This document shows positions 44,467-52,562 of a DNA stretch of 64,000 bases, in pieces. The position numbers and the translations under genes are program-made. Numbering within the stretch: position 1 is the first letter of the stretch; each line of letters begins with the position of its first letter. Source of the DNA: Asanoa iriomotensis (GTDB lineage Bacteria; Actinomycetota; Actinomycetes; Mycobacteriales; Micromonosporaceae). Below the pieces are notes generated by a model. That model made no database searches. It saw only the letters and a list, made by a program, of their open reading frames with translations, and had not been told where the DNA came from. The stretch lies in assembly GCF_016862515.1 (NCBI RefSeq), contig NZ_BONC01000028.1, positions 1-64,000 of the forward strand, given 5' to 3'.

Positions 44467-44472
44467 AGCGTA
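44467..44472 (-). promoter_or_regulatory. -10 hexamer of DUF6348-like gene (leaderless)
   Basis: TACGCT on the minus strand, 8 bases before ATG 44458. Confidence 0.4.
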
Positions 44473-44550
44473 CGCGCTCGCCGTCACCCTCGGGCGCCCC
44501 GCTCGAGGAAGGAGCCCATCGATATGCGCGCTGTGTCCGGAGATCGGCCG

Positions 44551-44556
44551 TAGCCT
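44551..44556 (+). promoter_or_regulatory. -10 hexamer of GH3 lipoprotein gene (leaderless)
   Basis: TAGCCT, 7 bases before GTG 44564. Confidence 0.45.
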
Positions 44557-44563
44557 GGACCGG

Positions 44564-45745
44564 GTGAAGAATGCATCCGTGACCCGCCGGCGGCTGCTCA
44601 CGGGCGTCGGCTCGGCCGTGGTGGCAGGTCTCGCGGGCTGCGGCGCCACCGCCACCGAAACGCCACCGCGGCAGCCGACGGGTTCGCCGCGCCCCACCGC
44701 CTCACCCAGCATCTCCGACGAGGCCGCCCTGCGACGCAAGATCGCCAGCCTGCTCGTCGTCGGGTTTCGCGGCGAGACCGTCAACAGCAACGACTGGATC
44801 GTGAAGGCGATCCAGAACGGCCTCGGCGGTGTCATCCTCTTCGACAAGGAACTGGCCACGAACGGCCCGCGCAACATCAGCTCGCCGGCTCAGGTCACCG
44901 CGCTCGTGAAGAGCCTGAAACAGGCCTCGCCCGGGCGGCTCATCGTGTCGATCGACCAGGAAGGCGGCCAGGTCGCCCGCCTCAACCCGAGCAACGGCTT
45001 CCCCGCGACGCAGTCCGAGGCCGAGATCGGGGCCCAGAACTCCCCCGCCACGACCCGGGCCTGGGCTCAGGAGATCGTCAACAGCCTCACGTCGATCGGC
45101 GCCAACCTCAACTACGCGCCGGTCGTCGACCTGAACCTGAACCCCGACAACCCCGCGATCGGACAGCTCGGCCGCAGCTTCTCCAGCAACGTCGGCGTCG
45201 TCGTCACGAACGCGACCGAGGAGATCCAGGTCCATCGGGCCGGCAAGGTCAAGACGTCGCTCAAGCACTTCCCCGGCCTCGGCACCGCGACCGCCAACAC
45301 GGACTTCGACGTCGTCGACGTCACCAACACCTGGCGGCGCGAGGAACTCCAACCGTTCCAACAGCTGATCGCCAACGGCAGCGCGGACTCGGTGCTGGTC
45401 GCCCACCTGCTCAACAGACAACTCGACCCGAGCCGCCCGGCCTCGCTGTCCCGAGCGGTCGTCACGGACCTGCTCCGCGGCCAACTGGGTTGGCAGGGCC
45501 CGATCGTCAGCGACGACATGCAGGCGGCCGCGATCACCAGACAGTACGGCCGGGACCAGTCGGTCGCGCTCGGCCTCGAGGCCGGCCTCGACCTGCTGGT
45601 TTTCGCCAACCAGCAGGTGTACGACCCGAACATCGTCGACGAGACCCTCGACAACGTCGTCAACCTGGTCCGCGACGGCCGCCTGACGGAGGCCCAGATC
45701 GACCAGGCGGTGGCCCGCGTCGACACCCTCCGCCCGCCACGCTGA
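44564..45745 (+). CDS. GH3-family lipoprotein with altered catalytic loop
   Basis: 393 residues. TRRRLLTGVGSAVVAGLAGCG combines a twin-arginine-like motif with a lipobox, so it is exported and lipid-anchored. The TIM barrel follows NagZ-type N-acetylglucosaminidases (LLVVGFRGE, VSIDQEGGQVARL, SLKHFPG, IVSDDMQAAAI with nucleophile Asp). In NagZ the acid/base is a His in FPGHG..D-S-H; here the loop reads FPGLGTATANTDFD, lacking that His. Activity may differ or use another residue, or it may be a binding protein. GTG 44564 is leaderless; GTG 44579 is an alternative. Confidence 0.82.
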   Translation: MKNASVTRRRLLTGVGSAVVAGLAGCGATATETPPRQPTGSPRPTASPSISDEAALRRKIASLLVVGFRGETVNSNDWIVKAIQNGLGGVILFDKELATNGPRNISSPAQVTALVKSLKQASPGRLIVSIDQEGGQVARLNPSNGFPATQSEAEIGAQNSPATTRAWAQEIVNSLTSIGANLNYAPVVDLNLNPDNPAIGQLGRSFSSNVGVVVTNATEEIQVHRAGKVKTSLKHFPGLGTATANTDFDVVDVTNTWRREELQPFQQLIANGSADSVLVAHLLNRQLDPSRPASLSRAVVTDLLRGQLGWQGPIVSDDMQAAAITRQYGRDQSVALGLEAGLDLLVFANQQVYDPNIVDETLDNVVNLVRDGRLTEAQIDQAVARVDTLRPPR

Positions 45746-45778
45746 CCCCGCCTCGCCCCGAAACCCGGGAGGCTCGGG

Positions 45779-47110
45779 TCAGGGGCGGGAGCGCACCGTG
45801 TTCCGCCGTCGCAGGGCGACGATGGCGAGCGCCACGATCAACAGCGCGTAGAGGAAGGGCAGCAGCGTCGGCAGCCACGGCCAGCCGGCGCCGGTGAGGT
45901 CCGGGTCGGAGAGCGGATACTCCAGGGTCTTGGCTCGCCAACGGGCCGTCGGCACGTCGATCGTGCGGGCCATGTCCCGCAGGGCCAGGTCGAACGCGAA
46001 GCCCGGCTGCGCGTGCGGGTACTCCGCGTCGAGCCCTTGCAGGCGGTGGGCGGCGGCGCCGGGGACAAGCAGACGGTCGACCGACACGGCGAAGGCGTCG
46101 CCACGGGGCACGAACACCAAGCCGTGCCGGGTGCGCACCGGCGCGGTCGATCCGGCGCCGAGCGTAACCGTGCGGGCGGCGTACGCGGCCTCGGTGTAGG
46201 TGGCGAAGATCGAGGCGAGCTCGATCTCACCGATGCCGTCGGTCACCACCACGCCGATGGTCGGGCGGGGGCGAAACGTCAGGTTGACGCCCGCGATCGT
46301 GTCTCGCGGGCCGAACGAGGAACGCGGGAGCGGCGCCGGCGTGCCCGGCGAATAGTGCGTCCAGCCGACCGCGTTCGCGGCGCCGGTCGCCGCCGCGGTG
46401 CCCAGGCGACGCTCGATGACCCGCAGCGCACCGTCGATGCCCGACAGCACGCCGCCGGTGGTGATCACGTCACCGTCGTCGACGTACCGCGTCGCCCGGA
46501 GCCAGCGGACCTCGGGATAGCGCTGCTCCAGCTTGCCGAGCCGGAACCAGTGCGAGGTCGCGTCGCGGCCGGCGAGCAACCCGGCCGAGGCCACCACCTC
46601 CGCACCGATGCAGACGCCGAGCACCAGGGCACCGTTGCCCGCCTGCCGCACCAGCCATGCGTTGAGGCGCTCGCGTGCGGCGGGCGCGGCGTCCGGGAGC
46701 TGCGGCACGGCGACGACCTGCGGTGCCGCACCGGCGAGGCGCGCGTCGAGCTCGGCGAAGCTGAAGTCGGGCACCAGGTCGAGCCCGCCGAGGAGCGTCA
46801 CCAGCTTCCGTTCCGGCGCGACCGTGTAGACGTTGAAAGCGCCTGTCGCGGCGAACGTCTCATGTGGACCGAGCACGTCACCGACGTGCGCGCCCTCGTT
46901 GCCCAGCAGAACGACCACGGTCGGCTTGGCGGGATCGTACGGCGGCGCCGTCACGGGTGCCGTCGTGTCCCGGGGCGGCTCGTAAAGGCTGCTCAGATAG
47001 GCCTTCGCGCGCGTGACGCCGACGACGGTCGGCGGCACCGCGACCGCCGCGACGGCCAGACCGACTGCCACCAGCGTCCGCGGCCAGCGCCGTCCGGCGG
47101 GCTCGGTCAT
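45779..47110 (-). CDS. Membrane protein with tandem DJ-1/PfpI (GATase1-like) domains
   Basis: 443 residues. N-terminal membrane helix (12-31), first DJ-1/PfpI domain (about 60-230) with the nucleophile elbow VLGVCIGAEVVASAG, a second related domain (about 265-380, GVVVTDGIGEIELASIF, HGLVFVPRGD) that lacks the Cys, then a C-terminal membrane helix (LLPFLYALLIVALAIVALRR). It resembles the amidase-like half of AraC/GATase1 regulators but has no DNA-binding domain; both domains should lie outside the membrane. Substrate unknown. ATG 47110 follows GAGGTGACG. Divergent from the SARP regulator. Confidence 0.78.
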   Translation of the reverse strand: MTEPAGRRWPRTLVAVGLAVAAVAVPPTVVGVTRAKAYLSSLYEPPRDTTAPVTAPPYDPAKPTVVVLLGNEGAHVGDVLGPHETFAATGAFNVYTVAPERKLVTLLGGLDLVPDFSFAELDARLAGAAPQVVAVPQLPDAAPAARERLNAWLVRQAGNGALVLGVCIGAEVVASAGLLAGRDATSHWFRLGKLEQRYPEVRWLRATRYVDDGDVITTGGVLSGIDGALRVIERRLGTAAATGAANAVGWTHYSPGTPAPLPRSSFGPRDTIAGVNLTFRPRPTIGVVVTDGIGEIELASIFATYTEAAYAARTVTLGAGSTAPVRTRHGLVFVPRGDAFAVSVDRLLVPGAAAHRLQGLDAEYPHAQPGFAFDLALRDMARTIDVPTARWRAKTLEYPLSDPDLTGAGWPWLPTLLPFLYALLIVALAIVALRRRNTVRSRP

Positions 47111-47269
47111 CGTCACCTCTTCGGGGTTGGCAGGCGGACCGCGACCGACGGTAGTGAGCGCCGCCTTCACGACGGTTTCAGCTACCGAAACCCCGGAATT
47201 CCGACCGCCTTCCCATGGATCCGGACATCCGCGCCGGCCGAGATTGTGGGCACCGGCACTCCGGGCGCA

Positions 47270-47322
47270 TGGTCATCTCAGCTTCCGACTCCTACTTCGG
47301 TGACCGCGGACTCAGATGACCA
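47270..47322. promoter_or_regulatory. Inverted repeat spanning the SARP start codon
   Basis: TGGTCATCT (47270-47278) and AGATGACCA (47314-47322) are perfect arms 35 bases apart; the second contains the ATG at 47316. As RNA it would sequester the start; as DNA it could be an autoregulatory operator. A weaker GGTTTC/GAAACC pair lies at 47174-47192. Confidence 0.45.
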
Positions 47323-49133
47323 AACATGTCCACTTTGGATTACTCGGGCCCTTCGAACTTCGGGTGTCCGGGCGGCCGGTGCTGCTCCGGTCGGCGAGGA
47401 CGCGCATTCTCCTCGCGGGTTTGCTCCTGCGGCGGGGGCACGTCGTCTCCTCCGCGGAACTGATCGAGGCCATCTGGGGCCTCCGCCAACCGGACAACCC
47501 ACGCCGTGCGCTGCACGTGTGCGTTGTCCGGGCGCGAGCGAGCCTGGCCGGAGCGGGCGCCGAGGGGGCGATCGTCTCGGGCGCGGACGGCTACCGGATC
47601 GACGTGCCGCCGGACGCGCTCGACGTCGCGGTCTTCCGGCACTGGATGGAGCGGGCGGACGCGGCCGCGAACCACGACGACGTGGATGGTGAACGGAAGG
47701 CGCTGGCCGAGGCCCTGAGCCTCTGGCGCGGTGACGCGCTCGCGGACGTGCCGTCGGACTACCTGCACGGCGCGCACGGCGTCCGGCTCGCCGAGCAGCG
47801 CCTGCAGGCGGCCGAACGCCGAGTCGACCGGAGCCTCCAGGCGGGACTGCACGCGCAGGTCATCGGTGACCTGGCCGAGCTGACCGCGAGGCACCCGCTC
47901 CGCGAGCGGCTGTGGGCGCAGCTCATGACCGCGTTGCACCAGGCCGGCCGGCGGTCGGAGGCGATCAGCGCTTATCACGCCGCACACGGGCGCCTGGTCG
48001 AGGAGCTCGGCGTCGAACCCGGCGCGGAGCTGCGACGCCTGCATGCCACGATCCTGGCCGGGAACGGAGCCGGCGGTGCGCCGGCGCACATCGCGCCGCG
48101 GCAGCTCCCGTCCGAGGTCGCCGGGTTCGCCGGTCGGACCGCCGAGCTGGCACGGATGCACGAAATGCTCGACGCGCACGAGAACGGTGTCGTGAATGGA
48201 TCGACCGTGCTCGTCGTCAGCGGCATGGCGGGGATAGGCAAGACCGCCCTGGTTGCGTACTGGGCCCGCCGGGTCGCGGACCGGTTCCCCGACGGTCAGC
48301 TGTGGCTGGATCTACGCGGCTACGACAGACGGGCGCCGGCGACGGCGCAGCAGTCGATCGCGTCGATCCTCGGCGCGCTGGGCGTACCCGTGGCCGATCT
48401 GCCGCCCGGGCTGGACGAGCAGGTCGGGCTCTACCGATCGGTGCTGGACGGCCGGCGGGTGCTGCTCGTCCTCGACAACGCGTACCGCGTCGAACAGGTC
48501 CTGCACCTGCTCCCCGGCGAGGCGCGCGCGTTCGTGCTCGTCACGAGCCGCGGCGACCTGGCGCCGCTGGTCGCGATCGAGGGCGCGCACGCCATCCAGC
48601 TCGGCCCGCTCCCACCCGACGACGCGCGGCGGATGCTGGAGCCCAGGCTGGGTCGGGAGCGGACGCGCGCCGAACCCGACGCGGTCGACCGCATCATCGG
48701 CAACTGCTACGGGCTGCCGCTGGCGTTGGCGATCGTCGCGGCGCGGGCGGTGGCGCGTCCGCACTTCCCTCTGGCGGCGATCGACCGCCAGCTCACCAGC
48801 ATCGAAAACCCGCTCGACCGGTTCGCCGATCCCAGCGCCGCGGTGGACGTGCGGGCCGCGCTCTCGTGGTCCTATCGGTCCTTGAGCCCCGCCGCCGCGC
48901 GCCTGTTGCGCTTCCTGGCGCTGCATCCGACCGGCGACGTGTCGGTGGCGGCCGCGTCGAGCGTCGTCGGGTTGCCGCAGACCCGGTTGCTGCTCGACGA
49001 GCTCGCCGCCGCTCACCTGATCAGCGAGCCGACACCCGACCGGTTCGTCATGCACGACCTGCTCCGGGCGTATGCCGTCGAACGTGTCGCGACGCAGGAC
49101 CCGGCCGAGGAGCAGACGGCATCGCGGCCTTGA
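47316..49133 (+). CDS. AfsR/SARP-family regulator (BTAD + NB-ARC)
   Basis: 605 residues. OmpR-like winged helix (residues 5-95, FGLLGPFELRVSGRPVLLRSARTRILLAGLLL), bacterial transcriptional activation domain (about 100-250, DVAVFRHWMERADAA, ending YHAAHGRLVEELGVEPGAELRRLHATIL), then NB-ARC ATPase: Walker A GMAGIGKTAL, Walker B GRRVLLVLDNA, LVTSR, CYGLPLALAI, and winged helix ending MHDLLRAYAVERV. It stops there, without the TPR sensor of full AfsR. SARPs usually activate nearby secondary-metabolite genes; none is present, so the convergent DUF5317/microprotein operon is a candidate target or signal source (inference). Confidence 0.92.
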   Translation: MTKHVHFGLLGPFELRVSGRPVLLRSARTRILLAGLLLRRGHVVSSAELIEAIWGLRQPDNPRRALHVCVVRARASLAGAGAEGAIVSGADGYRIDVPPDALDVAVFRHWMERADAAANHDDVDGERKALAEALSLWRGDALADVPSDYLHGAHGVRLAEQRLQAAERRVDRSLQAGLHAQVIGDLAELTARHPLRERLWAQLMTALHQAGRRSEAISAYHAAHGRLVEELGVEPGAELRRLHATILAGNGAGGAPAHIAPRQLPSEVAGFAGRTAELARMHEMLDAHENGVVNGSTVLVVSGMAGIGKTALVAYWARRVADRFPDGQLWLDLRGYDRRAPATAQQSIASILGALGVPVADLPPGLDEQVGLYRSVLDGRRVLLVLDNAYRVEQVLHLLPGEARAFVLVTSRGDLAPLVAIEGAHAIQLGPLPPDDARRMLEPRLGRERTRAEPDAVDRIIGNCYGLPLALAIVAARAVARPHFPLAAIDRQLTSIENPLDRFADPSAAVDVRAALSWSYRSLSPAAARLLRFLALHPTGDVSVAAASSVVGLPQTRLLLDELAAAHLISEPTPDRFVMHDLLRAYAVERVATQDPAEEQTASRP

Positions 49134-49157
49134 TGACGGCCGGACGTAATCTTCGAC

Positions 49158-49204
49158 GGACCCGGGCACGGATCCGGATCTCTCCGGAACCGTGCCCGAG
49201 GTCC
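49158..49204. terminator. Long hairpin between SARP gene and microprotein operon
   Basis: A GGACC-GGGCACGG arm pairs with CCGTGCCC-AGGTCC (one bulge), with an inner CCGGA/TCCGG. It lies between convergent stops at 49133 and 49211, so it should terminate both transcripts. Confidence 0.65.
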
Positions 49205-49210
49205 GAGCGA

Positions 49211-49381
49211 TCAGCCGCCGTTGCTGACTGGTGCGCCGATCGTGTAGAGAAGCAGGGCCAGGGCCGTCACGGTCAGCAGCATCCGGGCGCCCGTGGTGAT
49301 CACGGTCGGTGCGTGGTGAGATCGTCCACCGTGGAGCAGGGCCGCCGGTGCGGCGACAGTGAGCCAGAGACGTGCTCGCAT
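49211..49381 (-). CDS. 56-residue single-span microprotein A (LLYTIGAP)
   Basis: MRARLWLTVAAPAALL opens a weakly hydrophobic N-terminus, then a His-containing linker, then a membrane-spanning helix from about residue 34 to 46 ending LLLYTIGAPVSNGG. GGAGGATGACC precedes ATG 49381 with ideal spacing. Its last third is clearly homologous to microprotein B 35 bases upstream (LLYTIGAP in both, with synonymous codon differences at the flanks), which argues that both are translated genes. Third gene of an operon with DUF5317. Function unknown; a membrane peptide, signal peptide or pheromone precursor are possibilities. Confidence 0.7.
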   Translation of the reverse strand: MRARLWLTVAAPAALLHGGRSHHAPTVITTGARMLLTVTALALLLYTIGAPVSNGG

Positions 49382-49415
49382 GGTCATCCTCCGTGGTTTG
49401 CGGGAGCGTCGAATG

Positions 49416-49520
49416 TCAGTGGGAGTCCCAGGGAGCGCCGATCGTGTAGAGCAGCGTGGCGAGGGCGGCGACGGCGCAGATCGCGTACGCGATGCGCCGC
49501 CACGGGTTGGCTCGGGTCAA
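49416..49520 (-). CDS. 34-residue single-span microprotein B (LLYTIGAP)
   Basis: Starts at TTG 49520 after AAAGGAGTAAACCA, overlapping the DUF5317 stop by 4 bases, so coupled to it. The sequence is a basic start (TRANPWRRI), one hydrophobic helix (residues 10-24) and the tail LLYTIGAPWDSH. The tail matches microprotein A over eight residues and both place Arg just before the helix. Too short for usual gene finders. Function unknown; see findings. Confidence 0.7.
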   Translation of the reverse strand: MTRANPWRRIAYAICAVAALATLLYTIGAPWDSH

Positions 49521-50161
49521 TGGTTTACTCCTTTCGGTTCCAGGCGACGGCGCATGGCGAGCACCACGAACGCGCACGCGCCGGCGCTGATCAGGACGTC
49601 GCCGGGACTGGCCACCTTGCGCAGGCCCGGGATCGGAATGGTGTCGCCGAGCCAGGCGAGTCGAGTGCCGGCGCCGGCCGGCTCGTTCTTGGCGGTCTGC
49701 GAGCCGGGTTGCCCGCCCGCCTTCGCGACGGCCGCCGGGTCGTACGGCATCCGGCCGTTCGCGGCGATCACGACACCGTTGAGGACCGCGCCGAGCACGA
49801 TCGCGAGCCCGGTCAAGCGGATCGCGGCGGGCCACCGCGGCAGGTTGACGGCCAACCAGCCGAGCACGGTCGCGAAGACCACCGCGAGCATCGGCACACC
49901 CACCACGTTTTCGACGAAATGCCGCACGCCTCCCAACGAGTACTGCGCGAACTGCACCGCGGCGGCCACCCAGACGAGCCAGAGCGCCCGGATCCGTAGG
50001 CTGCGGAGTCCCGCGAGCCGTCCGCCGAGCAGATAGCCGAGGCCGACCCCGAGCAGCGGAGGCGCGATGGTCAGCAGGAAGAAGCGGAATGACACGGGAC
50101 CGATCCATCTCCCTCCCCTGTCGAGTGTCCTGAGAGGGAAATTAACAACGCCGACCTTCAT
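49517..50161 (-). CDS. DUF5317 membrane protein
   Basis: 214 residues, about five membrane helices. GYLLGGRLAGLRSLRIRALWLVWVAAAVQFAQ, LNGVVIAANGRMPYDPAAV and TRLAWLGDTIPIPGLRKVASPGDVLISAGA are hallmarks of DUF5317, a family of unknown function. ATG 50161 has AAGG nearby, but family members begin close to VSFRFFLLTIAPPLLG, i.e. GTG 50095, which follows a GGGGAGGGAG stretch; the start is uncertain. First gene of an operon with two microproteins that overlap or closely follow it, and 27 bases downstream of the GH3 gene. Confidence 0.8.
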   Translation of the reverse strand: MKVGVVNFPLRTLDRGGRWIGPVSFRFFLLTIAPPLLGVGLGYLLGGRLAGLRSLRIRALWLVWVAAAVQFAQYSLGGVRHFVENVVGVPMLAVVFATVLGWLAVNLPRWPAAIRLTGLAIVLGAVLNGVVIAANGRMPYDPAAVAKAGGQPGSQTAKNEPAGAGTRLAWLGDTIPIPGLRKVASPGDVLISAGACAFVVLAMRRRLEPKGVNH

Positions 50162-50188
50162 CCAGCCTTCACCGCGACGCCGGCCCTG

Positions 50189-52540
50189 CTAGGCGCGGTA
50201 GCCCTGGGTGAAGCGCGATGAGTCGAGATCGAGCAGTTCTTCGTCGGGCACGAGGGGCGCGAGTCCAGGATCGTCGGGGAGCGCGATGCTCGTGCGCAGG
50301 CGGATGTCGCGGGACGACGCGCCCACCTCGATGACGAACTCGCCGCCCTCCCGGCGCCAGGCGCCGTATCGGCCGTTGCCGGTGTCGGCCGCGATGTCCC
50401 AGTACGCGAAGTCGCGACTTTCGAGGTCGAAGGTGACACGCGCGCTCTCGTCGTGTTCGAGGGTGATCTTCTCGAAGCCGCGCAGTTCGCGCACGGGTCG
50501 GCGGACTGCGGCGTCGGGGTCGCCGACATAAAGCTGTACGACCTCGCGGCCGGCGCGGGCGCCGGTGTTCGTGACGGTGCACGAGACGCGAACAACGCCG
50601 GCGTCGGCGTCGGTGACCTGGACGTCGAGGTTCGTATACCTGAACGTGGTGTACGACAGGCCGTGGCCGAAGGGGTAGCGCACCGCGCGGCGTAGTGCGT
50701 CGTACCAGCGGTATCCGATGAACACCCCTTCCCCGTAGAGCACCGTGCCGCGCTCCCCCGTCCACGTGACGTAACCGGGAGTGTCCTCCAGCGACAGTGG
50801 GAACGTCTCGGCCACCTTTCCGGAGGGATTCACCCGGCCCAGCAGGACGTCGACGACGGCGCCGGCGCCCGCCTGCCCGGGCAGCCACGCCTCGACGATC
50901 GCGTCCACGCGGTCGTGCCACGGGTCCATGGTCACGGCCGCCCCGTTGGACAGCACCACGACGAGCGCGGCGCCGGTCCGTTCGCGCAGATCCGCCAGCC
51001 GCTCGATGAGCGCGACCTGGTCGGCGGGCAGCGCGAGGGTCGTGCGGTCGTCGGCCTCCTGTTCGAACGCCAGGGGCAGGCCGGCGAACGCGACGATCAC
51101 GTCGGCATGCTCGGCGACGGCGACGGCCTCGTCGATGAGCCGGACCGCCTGTGCCGAGAGAGGACCGGCGGCGACGCGTTCGGCGGCCGCCGCCAGGCGA
51201 AGCGCTTCCGCGAGTGCGGCCGACCGGCGTGCCGGGCCGGCGCCGTCGTCGACGAAAGTGGCGTCGTGCGCGGCCAGATAGGCGCGGATGTCGTCCTGGT
51301 AGGCGTTCTTGGGCACGTGAACGTAGCCGGGCGCGTACCCGAGCCGGTTGCCGAAGATGTGGTTCAACAGGTCGAGTGCGTTGTCGACGCGGGTCGGGTC
51401 GACCCCTGACGAGCCGCCGCCCTGGATGCGGGCATGCTCGGCGAACGCGCCGATGACGGCGACCCGTTCAGTGCCGCCGGCATCGAGCGGCAGCACCGGG
51501 GCGCCGGCGCCTGGACGGGTCTCGTTGCACAGCAGCGTCACGCAACCGGCGGCCGCCTCGCGGGCGAGCTCGTGGTGCTCGTCGGCGCGCAGGAGTCCGA
51601 GCTGCTCGCGGGACAGCCGCTGGCCCGGTGTCACACCCAGGTCGACGACGGGCCCGTTCATCAGGTCCGGACCGGGGTACGCCCGCGCGACAAGCTGGAG
51701 CACCCGGCGGGCCGCCGCATCGACGACGCGTTCGTCGAGTTCACCCGACCGCACGGCGGATGCGATCTCCTTGTCCGTCACACCGCCGGTGCCGGGCATC
51801 TCGAGGTCGAGCCCGGCCGCCAGGGCGCGTACGCGGTGGTGGACCGCGTTCCAGTCGGAGACGACCAGCCCGTCGTATCCCCAGTCGTCCCGCAGCACCT
51901 CGGTGAGCAGCCACCGGTTCTCCGAGGCGTGCACCCCGTGCAAGCGGTTGTACGAGCACATGACCGTCCAGGGCCGGGCGGTGGTCACCACTTTCTCGAA
52001 CGCGGCGAGGTAGGTCTCGCGCAGCGTTCGCTCGTCGGCCTCGACCGAGATGCGGGTTCGCTCGATTTCCTGGTTGTTGGCGGCGAAGTGCTTGAGCGAG
52101 GCTCCGACACCGACGGACTGCACTCCCTCGACGTACGCGGCGCCAAGCTCGCCGGACAGCAGCGGGTCCTCGGCGAAATACTCGAAGTTCCGCCCGCACA
52201 GCGGTGACCGCTTCATGTTCACGCCCGGCCCGAGCACGACCTGGACGCCCTGCGCCCGGGCTTCCTCCCCGATCGCCGTCGCCACCCGCCGCACGAGGTC
52301 CCGGTCCCAGGAGGCGCCCATCGCGGAGGCCGTCGGAAAGGCGGTCGCGGGCACCCACACCATGTCGATGCCGGTCTCCTTGCGCAGCCCGTGCGGGCCG
52401 TCGCCCACCTCGATGGCGGGCACGTGAAGCCGGTCGATCGTCTCGGTGTACCAGTCGTCGTGGCCCGACAGCAGGGACGCCTTCTCCTCCAAGGTCAGGG
52501 CGGCCAGCACGGCGTCGACGTCGAACGGGGCAGTGGTCAT
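50189..52540 (-). CDS. GH3 beta-glucosidase-type glycosidase
   Basis: 783 residues, no signal peptide, so acts on imported sugars. N-terminal barrel (GDGPHGLR, LGPGVNMKRSPLCGRNFEYFAEDPLLSG, SLKHFAANNQE, nucleophile Asp in LVVSDWNAVH), alpha/beta sandwich with the acid/base Glu region, then a C-terminal Fn3-like domain (VQVTDADAGVVRVSCTVTNTGARAGREVVQLYVGD). Retaining exo-beta-glycosidase. It is the last enzyme of the ABC sugar operon; whether it prefers glucose or glucosamine residues is not decided by sequence. ATG 52540 follows CAAGGAAACCCG. Confidence 0.9.
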   Translation of the reverse strand: MTTAPFDVDAVLAALTLEEKASLLSGHDDWYTETIDRLHVPAIEVGDGPHGLRKETGIDMVWVPATAFPTASAMGASWDRDLVRRVATAIGEEARAQGVQVVLGPGVNMKRSPLCGRNFEYFAEDPLLSGELGAAYVEGVQSVGVGASLKHFAANNQEIERTRISVEADERTLRETYLAAFEKVVTTARPWTVMCSYNRLHGVHASENRWLLTEVLRDDWGYDGLVVSDWNAVHHRVRALAAGLDLEMPGTGGVTDKEIASAVRSGELDERVVDAAARRVLQLVARAYPGPDLMNGPVVDLGVTPGQRLSREQLGLLRADEHHELAREAAAGCVTLLCNETRPGAGAPVLPLDAGGTERVAVIGAFAEHARIQGGGSSGVDPTRVDNALDLLNHIFGNRLGYAPGYVHVPKNAYQDDIRAYLAAHDATFVDDGAGPARRSAALAEALRLAAAAERVAAGPLSAQAVRLIDEAVAVAEHADVIVAFAGLPLAFEQEADDRTTLALPADQVALIERLADLRERTGAALVVVLSNGAAVTMDPWHDRVDAIVEAWLPGQAGAGAVVDVLLGRVNPSGKVAETFPLSLEDTPGYVTWTGERGTVLYGEGVFIGYRWYDALRRAVRYPFGHGLSYTTFRYTNLDVQVTDADAGVVRVSCTVTNTGARAGREVVQLYVGDPDAAVRRPVRELRGFEKITLEHDESARVTFDLESRDFAYWDIAADTGNGRYGAWRREGGEFVIEVGASSRDIRLRTSIALPDDPGLAPLVPDEELLDLDSSRFTQGYRA

Positions 52541-52562
52541 CGGGTTTCCTTGGTAAGCGAGG

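Noticed and set aside
47316-49133. Secondary-metabolite cluster around the SARP
   Set aside because: No PKS, NRPS, terpene, lasso or lanthipeptide enzyme is nearby.
49521-50108. Upstream extension of microprotein B to ATG 50108
   Set aside because: The longer frame lies within DUF5317 in another frame and reads as Arg-rich noise; only the last 34 codons have a ribosome-binding site and a homologue.
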